A stretch of DNA of 64,000 nt. Origin: Tolypeutes matacus. Lineage: Eukaryota > Chordata > Mammalia > Cingulata > Chlamyphoridae. The notes under the pieces were generated by a model. That model made no database searches. It was given only the letters and a program-made list of their open reading frames with translations, and was not told the DNA's origin. Positions 1-10,429 of the stretch are shown piece by piece (position 1 is the stretch's first letter; every line of letters begins with the position of its first letter). The DNA is taken from contig JAKSZT010000142.1 in the NCBI GenBank assembly GCA_026826555.1, positions 1,421,089-1,485,088 of the forward strand, read 5' to 3'. The position numbers were made by a program, and so were the translations under genes.

Positions 1-55
<55 letters not shown>

Positions 56-60
56 TTCTT

Positions 61-99
<39 letters not shown>

Positions 100-147
100 C
101 TTCTTTCTTTCTTCTTTCTTTCTTTTCTTTCTTTCCTTTCTTTCTCT
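1..147. repeat. (CTTT)n microsatellite
   Basis: Nearly pure CTTT units with a short CT-dinucleotide interruption near 60-80 and irregular CTT units near 100-125. It probably continues to the left of the window. No coding content. Confidence 0.97.
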
Positions 148-445
148 GACATAGTTTTTCATTCATTCTACCTTCTCTTGTTTAGTCTTCATTTCTCTTT
201 CTTTTCTCATCTTTCTGGTCATTTATATTATTCTATCTTTTTTTTAGATTCATTTTTTTCTTGTATCTTTTTTCCCCCATGTTTTTTTTTTCTTATACCT
301 TTATATTCTTTATGATTTTTTATTCTTATTATTTATTTTTTTCCTGATTCTTTGTGGTTCCTTTTCTATCTTCTTTTTTCATTATTACCATTATTCTTTT
401 TCTTTTCTTCTATCTTTCTTTTACTATGGTCTTAAACTTTTTTTC
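148..445. repeat. Pyrimidine-rich low-complexity tract
   Basis: Strongly T/C-rich on the plus strand (runs such as tttttttt and tttcttttc) with no open frame. It lies directly upstream of the ORF1-like part of a plus-strand L1, so it could be a degraded L1 5' region or an expanded microsatellite flank. Confidence 0.6.
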
Positions 446-629
446 AGATACACAGGATAGACAAATATAAGGATATAGAATAATTAGAAACAAGTGTCAA
501 AGAGGAAACTAATACAAAGCAAAGCAAATAAAGCCATAGAGTAGAAAGATAACTAACCATCTAAATAAGCACATCAAGATAAATAGAAGCCTAGACACTA
601 ACAAAAATTTACAAACCATACTGAGAAAC

Positions 630-1540
630 AGGAAGACATGGCACAGTCTAATGAACAAAATGAAAAACAGGCTGAGAAGCAGAATGTTGATCAACTAATC
701 AAGGATGACCAAATATCATGAATCAACCTAATGAAGTGAAGGAAGAGATAAAGGATATTTAGAAGACACAGAAGAAATTGTAAATATACATAAAAGATAA
801 CAGATCTGATGGTGTTGAATGGCACAATACAAGAAATCAAAAATATGCTAGAAGGACATAAAACAGTTTTGAACAAGCAGAAGAAAAAATTACTGATGTT
901 GAAGATAATACATCTTTAAACTTATAGATAGTAAGAAAAATAGATAAAAAGATAGAAAAAATTCAGCAGGGACTTAGGGAATTGAATGACAATGCAAAAC
1001 ACAGAAACATATGCATTATAAGCATCCCAGAGGTAGAAGAGAAGGGAAAGGGGGCAGATGGAGTGATGGAGGAAATAATGGCTGACAATTTCCCAACTCT
1101 TTTGAGGGATATGGATGTACATATCTAGGAAGCACAGCTCATTCCAAACCATATAAATCCTAACAGGTCTATCTCGAGACATATACTTATCAAATTGACA
1201 AATGCTCAAGACAAACAGAGATTACTGAAGCAACAAGAGAAAAGGGATCCATCACATACAAGGGAGGCTTGAAATGATTAAGCACCGATTTCTTATCTGA
1301 AACCATGGAGGCAAGAAGGCAGTGTTATGGCATAGTTAAGGTACTAAAAGAAAAAAACTGCCAGCCAATAATTCTCTATCCAGCAAAGCTGGCATTGAAG
1401 ATTGAGGGAGAGTTCAAAATATTCAGATAAATAGAAATTAAGAGAGTTTGTCAACAAGAAGACTGCACTTCAAGAAATAATAACCAGAGTTCTGCAGTTT
1501 GAAAGGAAACAAGCAGGAAAGAGGGTTGGAGGAGATTGTA
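630..1540 (+). pseudogene. L1-1 ORF1 remnant
   Basis: Translated in pieces, 960-1250 gives an L1 ORF1p-like RNA-binding region (for example RELNDNAKHRNICIISIPEV, then ADNFPTL, then RHILIKLTNAQDKQRLL). In living elements ORF1p is the RNA-binding chaperone of the L1 particle. Upstream sequence from 630 resembles the coiled-coil half. Stops at several places, such as the TAG near 1124, break the frame. No start codon can be assigned with confidence. Confidence 0.8.
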
Positions 1541-1654
1541 GAAAGGAAAATAATTAGTAAGAATAACTAAAAAGATAAAAAGAGAAATAAAACAAAATAT
1601 GACATGTTCAAACCTAAAGAAAAAAATGGCTAATGTAAATACTGCCTAACAGTA

Positions 1655-2903
1655 ATAACGTTGAATGTAAATGGGTTAAACTCTACAATCAAAAGACACA
1701 GATTGACAGAAATGGATAAGAAAATTTGACCCATCAATATGCTGTCTACAAGAAATTCATCTTAAACCCAGGGACACAAGGAGGTTGCAAGTGAATGGTT
1801 GGAAAATGATTCTAAATGAAAATAATAACCAAAAAAGAGCATAAGTAACTATATTCATATCAGATAAAAGAGACTTTAAATGCAAAACTATTGTAAGACA
1901 CAAAGAAGAACACTTTGTATTTAAAAAAAAAACATAATAATCCATCAAGAAGAAAGAACAATCATAAATATTTATGCACCTAACCAGGGTGCCCCAAATA
2001 ATTGAGACAAACATTGGAAAAGCTAAGGGAAGAAATATGCCTCTACAATTATAGCAGGGGACTTTAATGCACCATTATCAACATTTGACAGAACATTTCA
2101 ACAGAGGACCAATAAAGAAACAGAGACCTTGAATAATACATTACAGCAGGGGTCCTTAAGAAGGTGTCAATGAGCTGGAATTTAAATTAAATTAAATTAA
2201 AAAAATTTAAATTAAAAAACCATTATTCTTTCAGGAACATGTTGGTACAAGAGTGATATACTTATTAAATAATAGACAGTATAATGTAGACTTAGTAAGC
2301 GGTCTGTGGTTTTCACCTGACTGGCAAAGTGGTCCATAACAAAAATGGTTAAGAACCCCTGCGTTAGAGGATCTAGAACTAATAGACATATGCAAAACAT
2401 CACACCCACATGCAGCAGGATATACATTCTTCTTGAGTGCACATGGATCATTCTCCAGGATAGACCACATGCTAGATCACAGAACAAGTCTCAATGAATT
2501 CAAAGAGATGGAAATTATACAAAGAAATTTCTCAGACCACAACAGAATGAAGATGTAAATTAATAAGGAGCAGAGAAACAGATTAGGCACAAAGATATGG
2601 AAGTTAAATAACACACTCATATAATCAGTGGGTCAAGGAGGAAATTGCAAAAGAAGTCAGTAATTACCTTGAAACGACTGACAATGACAACACAATATAT
2701 CAAAACCTGAGGGATGTAGCAAAAGCTGTGCTTAGAGGGAAATTTATAGCCATAAATACTTATATTAAAAAAGAAGAAAGAGCTAAAATTGAAGACCTGA
2801 CTGCACACCTGGAGGAACAAGAAAAAGAACAACAAACTAATTCCAAAGCAAACAGAAAGAAGGAAATAATAAAGATTAGAGCAGAATTAAATTAAATTGA
2901 GAA
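1655..2903 (+). pseudogene. L1-1 ORF2 remnant, endonuclease part
   Basis: The start reads as an ORF2 N-terminus (VTLNVNGLNSTIKRHRLTE), the conserved opening of the L1 apurinic-type endonuclease. Downstream pieces match the rest of the endonuclease domain and the linker toward the reverse transcriptase. It is interrupted by the MITE at 2147-2361 and by multiple stops. The frame ends near 2903, where an internal deletion removes most of the reverse transcriptase. Confidence 0.82.
2147..2361. mobile_element. hAT-type MITE inside L1-1
   Basis: A 215-bp insertion interrupts the L1 frame. The ends are inverted repeats: caggggtccttaagaa at the left and the complement of caggggttcttaacca at the right. 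Flanking 8-mers cattacag (2139-2146) and cgttagag (2362-2369) match at 6 of 8 positions, as expected for an old hAT target duplication. A TTAAA-rich low-complexity patch lies near 2183-2220. It has no coding capacity, so it is non-autonomous. Confidence 0.8.
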
Positions 2904-3084
2904 TTATACAATCCCAATAAAAATTACAACTGCATTTTTACTGATTTGGAAAAACTAATTATGAAATTTATTTGGAAGGGCAAGGGCCCCCAATTAGCCA
3001 AAAACATATAGAAACAGTAAAATGATATTGGAAGAATCATGCTACCTAAATTTAAAGCATACAACAAATCTGCAGTGGTCGAAC
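2904..3084 (+). pseudogene. L1-1 ORF2 fragment, distal part
   Basis: Pieces such as LEKLIMKFIWKGKGPQLAKN match the segment after the L1 reverse transcriptase core. It joins directly to the endonuclease remnant, which implies deletion of well over 1 kb of ORF2. A stop codon follows AKNI. Confidence 0.75.
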
Positions 3085-4260
3085 TCAGCATATGAATGCA
3101 TTACCTTCCCCTCCAACGTGGGATATGACTCCCGGGAATGAGCCTCCCTGGCAACGAGGGATTAATACCAAGTGCCAACTGGAAACACAACTGGAAAAAA
3201 ACTTTGAATAAAAGGGGGAAAAGGTAAAGACAAATGAGTTCATGTGGCTAAGAGACTTCAAAGAGAGTCAGGAGGTCATCCCAGAGGCAACGCTTACGCA
3301 CACCTCAGTGGGATCTCATAGAACACCAAAGTGAATATCACCCCACACAGAGGGGCTCCTGAGGGCTTTGGAGACACCCAGGTCCTATATAAGGGGGGAT
3401 AGCCCCAGAGATTGACGCCTTATCAGTGGACTCTACTTTGGAATCTGTGGTCCTGAGAGTGACAGAGTTGGACTCAAATAAATCCTCCCTGCACATGGTC
3501 CATCAGTTCCTTCTATTCAAACCTATAAGTGAGGCTGGAGTTTGCAGGTGTACTTCCAGAAACTGGAGCCTCTGGTCTGCCTATGTGCCAGCTGTGCCTG
3601 GAATCTTGGTGGAGCTGCAACTCCTACTCTACAGCTCAATGGACTCACCCAAGTCACCTGGTGAGGAGATGATGATGGACAACGGCCATCCCAGGGAATG
3701 GAGAAAGCCTGAAGGCAGGATAATCCCATCCACCACATCCATGGGATATAAGCTCACTTTCACTTGGAGGTGGAGTGGACATCACCATTCCAGTCCCCTC
3801 AGGAGTGCGGGAAGAGCTATGGATTAGAGTGGACTTAATGGTATTCTGTTGTAGACATATTGTGATTCAAGCAATGGAAGAAATTATAACAGTGAGGTGG
3901 AGCCAGTGGCCACTAGATGCTTTTGCGGTGGGGAGGGGAAAGGCAGTTGTAATACAGGGGCTTTTTCAGGACTTGGGAGTTGCCCTGAGTGACATTGTGG
4001 CGATGGGTATATGCCATTTTACATCAGTATATACCATGCAGAACTGTGTGGGAGAGAGTGTGGTCGACAATGTGAACTGTGGTCTATGCTTAGTGGCAAA
4101 GCCCCAGGATGTGTATATCCATTGCAGGTGATGTGCCACACTAATGAAAGATGTTTATGTGAGATGTTATGGGAGGTATGGGAAGTGGAGATCATGGGAA
4201 TCCCTGTATTTTTGTGTAACATTTATGTAATCTAAGTATTTTAAAAATATATATGAAAAA
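3085..4260 (+). mobile_element. Xenarthran 1.2-2 kb interspersed repeat, copy 1
   Basis: It interrupts the L1-1 ORF2 between 'gcagtggtcgaa' and 'ctatatgatattggcac', and has an A-rich right end (about 4245-4270), so it was probably copied by target-primed reverse transcription. The same sequence recurs at 7973-9455 (+) and 28460-29998 (-). It has TATA-like 'cctatataagg' near 3384 and open frames of 133 and 118 codons without recognisable domains, which I regard as chance. It may be the long 3' UTR of a xenarthran L1, or a separate retroelement. Confidence 0.75.
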
Positions 4261-5400
4261 ACAAAACAAAACTATATGATATTGGCACAAGGACAGGTAT
4301 ACTGACCAATGGACCCAAACTAAGTGTTCTTATATAGATCCTTGTATATATGGTCAACTGACATTTGACAAGGCCACCAAGTCCACTCAACTGGGATAGA
4401 ATAACCTCTTCAACAAATGGTGCTTGGAGAAATGGGTATCCATATTTAAAAGAATGAGAAAGTATCAACATCTCACACCCTTTACAAAAATTAACTCAAG
4501 ATGGATAAAAAAGCTCTAAGTATAAAAGCCAAGTTCATAAACCTCCTAGAAGATAACATAAGGAAGCATCTATAAGAACTTGTAGCAGGAAATGGTTTCA
4601 TAAACTTTACACACAAAGCATGAGCAATGAAAGAAAAAATAATCAATATGACCTCCTCAAAATTAAATACTTTTTCACTTCAAAGGAATTTGTCAAGAAA
4701 GTGAAAAAGCATCCTTCTCAATGGGAGACAATTTTGGTAACCATTTATACAATAATGGCTTAATACCAAGCATAAATAAAGAGATCTTTCATCTTGAAAA
4801 TAAAAAACACAAACAACCCATTTAAAAAAATGGAAAAGAGATTTGAAAAGACACTTTTCCAAAGAAGAAATACAAATGGCTAAAAAGCACATGAAAAGAT
4901 GTTCAACATCCCTGGCTACTGGGGAAATGCAAGTCAAAACTACAATGAGATATCATCTTACACCCATTAGATTGGCAGCTATTTAAAAAAAACAGAGAAC
5001 TACAAGTGTTGGAGAGGATGTGAAAGAAAGGAAATCCTCATCCACTGATGGTGGTAATGTAGAATGGTGCAGCCATTGTGGAGGACAGTTTGGTGTTTCC
5101 TCAGGAAGCTAACTACAGAACTTCCATATGATCCAGCAATCCCACATCTGGGTATATACCCAGAAGAATTGAAAGTAGGAACATGAGCAGATATATGCAT
5201 ACCAGTTTTCATAGAAGCATTATTTACTATTGCCAAAAGTTGGAAGCCACCCAAGTGTCCATCAACAGATATATGAATAAGCAAATTGAGGTATTTACAT
5301 ACAATGGAATATTACTTGGCTGTAAGAAGGAATGCTGTATTAACACATTGGACAAAATGGATGAATCTTGAAGGCCTTATCTTGAATAAAGTAAGGCAGG
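4261..5400 (+). pseudogene. L1-1 ORF2 C-terminal remnant
   Basis: Resumes after the inserted repeat with the 'YWHKDRYTDQW'-like ORF2 segment and continues to the ORF2 C-terminus near 5390 (for example EYYLAVRRNAVLTHWTKWMN in the right frame). It contains stops and frameshifts. Confidence 0.82.
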
Positions 5401-6290
5401 CATTGATATGACTTAAGTAAATTGTTGACACACAGAGTTAGAGTCTGGAAGATAGGTTATCAGGAGATAGAAAAGGAGTAGTATGGTGACCTGATACTGA
5501 AAATGGGCAAAATCTATGGTAAGGTGGAAGGGGGTGGTTGGGTGCTGGATGTGGGTGATGTTGGTGCAAGGATGTGAGAGGGGTTGGTGGTGCTGGAATG
5601 TGATGGGGAGTAAGGTGGGGAGATGGTTTGGACTATCTGTGGAATTGGGTAGAGGACTGAAGGAAGGAACAGGTGAGTTCTGAGGATTTGTAGGTCTGTG
5701 GTTAAAACTTTAATGGTGGGTATGTTCTTTTGGCAACATGGCAGGGGAGAGTTATTTGTGCAAGGCGTAGGTGTTGGGAGAAATGTGGAATAGGGCATAC
5801 TTGGGGAATGCTTCTATGGAACATGAAAATGTTCTTCTTGTCATAGTGTGTTATTTCAGTGGGTGGAGACCCACACAATAAACACGAAAATATTAAACTC
5901 TTATACCAGGGAGTCCTGCTGTGTTCTCAATTAGAGGGGCAATAACCTCTTCAGAACATAGGCAGTGCCTAATAAAAGAGAAAACATACAAATATGTCAA
6001 GTCTTCAATATTAATGCATGTAACTATGAACCTTATTCTTCAAAAATTGAAACTTAGTGGTCATCATAATTTCTGAGTGGAGAGGGAGGGAGGAATAGAA
6101 TAGATGGAACATAGGACATTTTTAGGGCATTGGAATTGTTTTGCATGATCTTGCAAGGATAGCTACAGACATTATGCATTTTGTCAAAATATATTACAGT
6201 GTTTGGTGTAAAGTGTAATCCATAATGTAAACCATTGACCATGGTTAGCAGCAATGCTTTAATAAGATGACATCTTACAGTGATACAAAA
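5401..6290 (+). mobile_element. L1 3' UTR / xenarthran repeat fragment
   Basis: G-rich 3' UTR-type sequence (5500-5800) follows the L1-1 ORF2 end without a visible break. 5800-6057 then aligns with 7973-8223 (shared 'gggtggagacccacacaataa'). From 6058 it skips to sequence matching 9100-9300 (shared 'gcattggaattgttttgc'). So it is an internally deleted relative of the repeat at 7973-9455. No gene seen. Confidence 0.65.
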
Positions 6291-7442
6291 CACAATGAGA
6301 AAGTTTTCTTATTTTTGTATTTTATTTGTTTATTATTATTTTATTTTTAAATTACTTAATTTATTATTATTATTTTTCTTTTTGGGGGGAGGTTTTGGAT
6401 TGCAGAAGGCTAGCAATAGTGGTGGGGGAGGTTCACTGGTGCAGGGTGTCGGTGATGGGGGAATGTGTGAGAAGTGGTGCATCTGCTTCTTGCATACTAA
6501 ACCAACAAGCATTTTGAGAGAGCTGTATGAACAAAACCATTGTCAGCTTGGACTGAAAGAGACATGGAAAGAAGAGATTGAAAGAGACACAGTTTTAAGA
6601 GGCAAACCATGGAAGCTGAGATCTGGAATTAAGACATCTCTTTGGGCCAAGAGAGGAACCCCACCCATGTGTACAGAGAAGGTGAGCTTACCCCAGCAGT
6701 TGAATAGGGTGGATGTTCCCACCCTATGTTCTGGGAGAGTTTTGTCACCCCAGGGTACACAAAGGGTGGAACACTCAAGGATTAGGGTGGTTAAGGTCAG
6801 TACCCCATAGGTCTGAGAGGGGTGGACCTGTCCCCCATGGATTAGGGAAGGCCAGGTGGTCAACTCGTTGCTCTGAGAAGGTTAAGTCTGTAGGCCGAAG
6901 GTTAGGGGGAATGTTACCTTCACCTCACTGGACGAGGGGGGTTAAGTGTTTAACTCAAATATTGGGTAAGGTTTGGCAATCACCTCAATGCTCTTCAAGG
7001 GTGAAGTCCGGAGTTTGGTTGACACCCAGATGCTTGATGAGGGTGGAACCAAGAAAATGGCCATTGGGAAATCCTGTGAAAAGGATGGGTCTGTATGAGG
7101 CCCCAAGGAGAAGAAACCATCATCTTAAGAATGACTCTCAGACTTTGCAATTGAATGGAGGATGCCCTGCAGGTTTACTGAACTGTAAAGGACCCATGAC
7201 TCATGTTTCCCTCCCAGTTTCTCCTTATGATAATGAAAATGTTTATCCTTTGTCTATTAATTTGTGTGTTGGAAGCAGATAACTTGTTTTGTATGTTTCA
7301 GAGGTCTACAGTAGTTGGGACTTTACCACAAGATGAACTGTATTTCTTTAAACTGATTATGATATGATTTTGTACTTAGTATTGTTACTGAAATAAGATT
7401 TTTTGAATATTGTAATGTCTTTTTGGAATTCAGAGGGTGGAG
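6291..7442. other. Unassigned region with a 30-bp tandem array
   Basis: AT-rich start (6300-6380), then GC-richer sequence holding a degenerate 30-bp tandem array (separate entry), then AT-rich sequence to the solo LTR at 7443. It has overlapping open frames of 176 codons (6280-6810) and 189 codons (6713-7282), but no recognised domain. The openness of the second frame follows from repeat units that are multiples of three. Probably a repeat-derived non-coding segment. Confidence 0.5.
6655..7055. repeat. Degenerate 30-bp tandem array (about 13 units)
   Basis: Successive 30-base windows share a pattern like 'aggttaagtct..cacctcaatgctctgag', with motifs ggtggac/ggttaag and caccccatg recurring every 30 bases and often better at 60. 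In frame it gives a 10-residue periodicity (such as HGLGKARWST / RCSEKVKSVG / RRLGGMLPSP). Divergence between units is high, so it is old. Confidence 0.7.
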
Positions 7443-7972
7443 TGTAGCAGTTTGGCATTATTTATAAATTCCAAAAATAGATATTAGATTATGTTTGTAA
7501 ATTGGTCTGTTCCTCTGGATGTAATTAAATTATGATTAGGGCTTTGATTGGGCCACATCAGATAAAAGACATGGGAAAGGAAAGATTTGGAGGTTTGATG
7601 CTGAGTTTTTTAGCTAGAGCCCTGGGAAGTAAGAACACAGAGAAGTTTAGATGTGAGGAAGGAGAAAATGCCCCCAGGAAAAGAGACAAGCCATTAGCCT
7701 GATAGTCTACAGCTGGCCTTGTGGAGAAAGAGCACAGCAGCTGATCCTGGAGAGAAATGAAGCCCTGGGAAGAGAGGAACCAAAGAAGCCTGAACTCTAG
7801 GCAGACATTGGCAGCCATCTTGCTCCAACATGTGGCAACAGACTTTGGTGAGGAAAGTAACTTATACTTTATGGACTGGTAACTGTAAGCTTCTACCCCA
7901 AATAAATACCATTTATAAAAGCCAACCAATTTCTGGAATTTCGTATCAGCTCCCCTTTGGCTGACTAATACA
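7443..7972 (+). mobile_element. Solo LTR, 530 bp, with 5-bp target duplication
   Basis: Begins TGTAGCAG and ends CTAATACA, flanked on both sides by 'tggag' (7438-7442 and 7973-7977). An AATAAA lies near 7901 ('ccccaaataaatacc') close to the 3' end, as in an LTR R region. A second copy of the same family, on the minus strand, lies at 20983-21544. The 5-bp duplication fits an ERVL/MaLR-type or class I LTR. The 162-codon minus-strand frame across it has no recognisable domain. Confidence 0.88.
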
Positions 7973-9455
7973 TGGAGCATGACTTTATGGAATATGAATA
8001 TGTTCAAGTGGTCATGGGTGTTGTCTCGGTGGGTGGAAACCCACACAATAATGAAAAGAATATTGAATTCCCATCCTGGGAAGTCCTGCTACATTCTCTA
8101 ATAGAGCGGCAAGAATCCCTAGAGTACATGAGTAGTGTCTATTGAAAGATGAGAGACCAATAAGTCAGGCCCTTGATATTGATGGTTGTACTTATGAATC
8201 TTGTTCTTGTGAAATTGAAACTTAGCCTAGTATTATATATTGCCTAAGAGTTACCTCCTAAAAGCCTCCTTGTTGCTCTAGTGTGGAATCTCTCTAAGCC
8301 AATCTCAGAATATCAATTTGCTACCTTCCCCCTGGTATGGGACATGACTCCTGGGGATAAGCCTCCCTTGCACTGAGGGATTATTATCAAATGCTAACTA
8401 GTGATGCATTTGGTAAAAGACCCTTACTAAAAGGGGTAAATATTAAATACAAATGAGTTTTTATGGGTCAAGAGATCAAAGTGAGTCAGGAGGTTATTCC
8501 AGAGGTTGCATTTATACATGTCTCAACAGGATATCACTGACTGCCACAGTATACAATGACTCAAATAGAGGTGCTCCTGATGGTTCTAGAGACAATCTAG
8601 ACACTAAAAGCCTCAGTCTCAAGAATTTAGCACCCTGTCAGTGGGCCATACCTTGTAATATACGTTCCCCAATGTATCAGAATTAGACTCATTTATAATT
8701 TCCCTACACATTTCCCTTTTACCTGAATGTATAATTAACACTACACTTTTAAAATATATGTCCAGGAGACTTAAATCTTTGGTCTGTTTATATGCTGATT
8801 GAGCCTTGAATCTCAGCAGAGTTTCAATACCTACTCTCCAGTTCATCAGACTCACCAAGGACACCTAACAAAAAGATGATGATGGACAATATCCATCCCC
8901 AAAAATAGAGAATATCTACAACTGCAAGCAAGACATCTATCTGCCCCAAGGGATCTAAGCAACCTCTCAATCAGAAACAGCATGGGCATCATTATCCTAA
9001 TATCCTCCAGACTGAGAAATGAACAAAAATAATTTGGGAATGCAACTATGGACTAAAATAGCATATTATTATGGAATAACTTGTAACATTGATATAAAGG
9101 CAGTGGTTACTAGCATTTCTGAGGGGGAGACAGGGAAGAATAGGTGTAACATGAGGCATTTTGGAGGCATTGGAATTGTTCTAAAAGACACTGTAATGTC
9201 ATTATACATTTTGTCAAAACTTATAAAAATGTGCTGTGCAAAGTGTAAACTATAGTGCCAACTATTGACCCTGGTTAGTAGCAATACTTCAATATGTGTT
9301 TATCAATTGTAACAAGTGTACCACATTAAGGAAAGATTTTGTTAATGGTGAAAGATGTAGGAGGGGAAGTAGGTGGGGTATATGGTAATACCTATATATT
9401 TTTGATGTATCATTTATGTAATCTAAAGCTTCTATAAAAATAAAATAAAATTTAA
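7973..9455 (+). mobile_element. Xenarthran interspersed repeat, copy 2
   Basis: Aligns by eye with 3085-4260 (shared 'gggacatgactcctgggga' near 8338 and the 3' end 'catttatgtaatctaaag' near 9410) and with 28460-29998 in reverse. It extends further 5' than copy 1. The right end is A-rich ('ataaaaataaaataaaat'). The solo LTR at 7443-7972 appears to have inserted into this element, because 'tggag' restores continuity with sequence to the left. No gene. Confidence 0.75.
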
Positions 9456-10429
9456 AACATTCTGGGCAATTTTTTAAAGTGTTCTATTGTCTGCAAATAA
9501 CAGAAAATCCTGACTGAAATTGCTTTAAATGATTAATATAAATATATCATATCATATGAAAAGGGTCCAGAGATAGCGTAGCATATAAATATCACTGTTA
9601 ATAACACTGTCATCAAGGAGTCATCTTACTGTCATCTCTACCCTCTGCTAAACTCAAGTTGTGCTTTATTCTTGTTGATCCCCTTCTTGTTTCAATTGTA
9701 CTGCAACAGTTCCAATTGTTATATCCAGAGGCAGGATATAAAATTGAGAAAATATTTCCAAGAAACACCCTTTGGATAACTTTCCTCTCTTCCTGTTGCC
9801 AGAACTATGTCTAAATGCTTTTTCTCACATACACCTCTAATAAAAATTCTTCCACTTGTATAAAAATTCACACTTCTGTCCCAAGGACCTTACCCCGATA
9901 TTGGATTTAACAACAGATTCCAATATCCTGCTTGTTGTTAAAATTACATTATCATTTATAGCATACCAAACAAACAATTGGCATTTTTATCATTGAGAAG
10001 GAAAATATTAGAGTAAAAATTCCCACACAGGGGAAAGGTAGTGTGATGAAAAACATATTAACCACACACCATTATTGCTCTAGAAAGGAATAGTGAGGTA
10101 TCTATAGCCTCTTCAGGAGTAAATTCTGTGGCTAGTTGAAAAGGCAGTCCTCATTTTTGTCTTTAAAGGTAATTTTCCTTGTCCCTTTTCTTCCATGGCC
10201 ATCTTCCAAAAAGGATATTGGCAAGTACCTTTACTGAGATGTTCAAACCCGCTTCCTTTTGAACTTGAGAAATCCTGACCTGTTCTCATTAAATCACAGG
10301 ACTTCTTAACATTAATTTTATCAAGAAATTTAGAAAGAATGACATTAATTAAAATGGCAGTGTGAAGACATCTGAAAATTCTCTTCTCCATAAAATCAAC
10401 AGGAAAACTGTATTTAACACAAAAGCAGG
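9456..10429. other. Intergenic sequence, nothing recognised
   Basis: AT-rich sequence with no open frame of note, no SINE head and no LTR signature. A minus-strand frame of 154 codons (10113-10577) overlaps L1 sequence at one end and has no recognisable domain. Confidence 0.5.

Larger units (their letters stand above)
446..5450 (+). mobile_element. Decayed plus-strand L1, interrupted (L1-1)
   Basis: The order is ORF1-like sequence, then the ORF2 endonuclease region, then (after loss of most of the reverse transcriptase) the ORF2 C-terminal third. Two later insertions split it: a hAT MITE at 2147-2361 and a 1.2 kb repeat at about 3085-4260. Many stops and frameshifts show it is dead. The 3' UTR appears to continue past 5450 into the next repeat block. 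Confidence 0.85.

Noticed and set aside
3426..4131. 133- and 118-codon frames as a gene
   Set aside because: They lie within an interspersed repeat with other copies in the window where the same frames are not preserved.
6280..6810. 176-codon open frame
   Set aside because: Begins in low-complexity AT sequence encoding a run of hydrophobic residues, then enters the tandem array; no recognised domain.
6713..7282. 189-codon open frame as a novel protein gene
   Set aside because: Its openness is explained by the 30-bp (multiple of three) tandem array; no domain, promoter or splice signals, and the flanks are repeats.
7558..8046. 162-codon minus-strand frame
   Set aside because: Lies across a solo LTR with clear ends and target duplication, then into another repeat.
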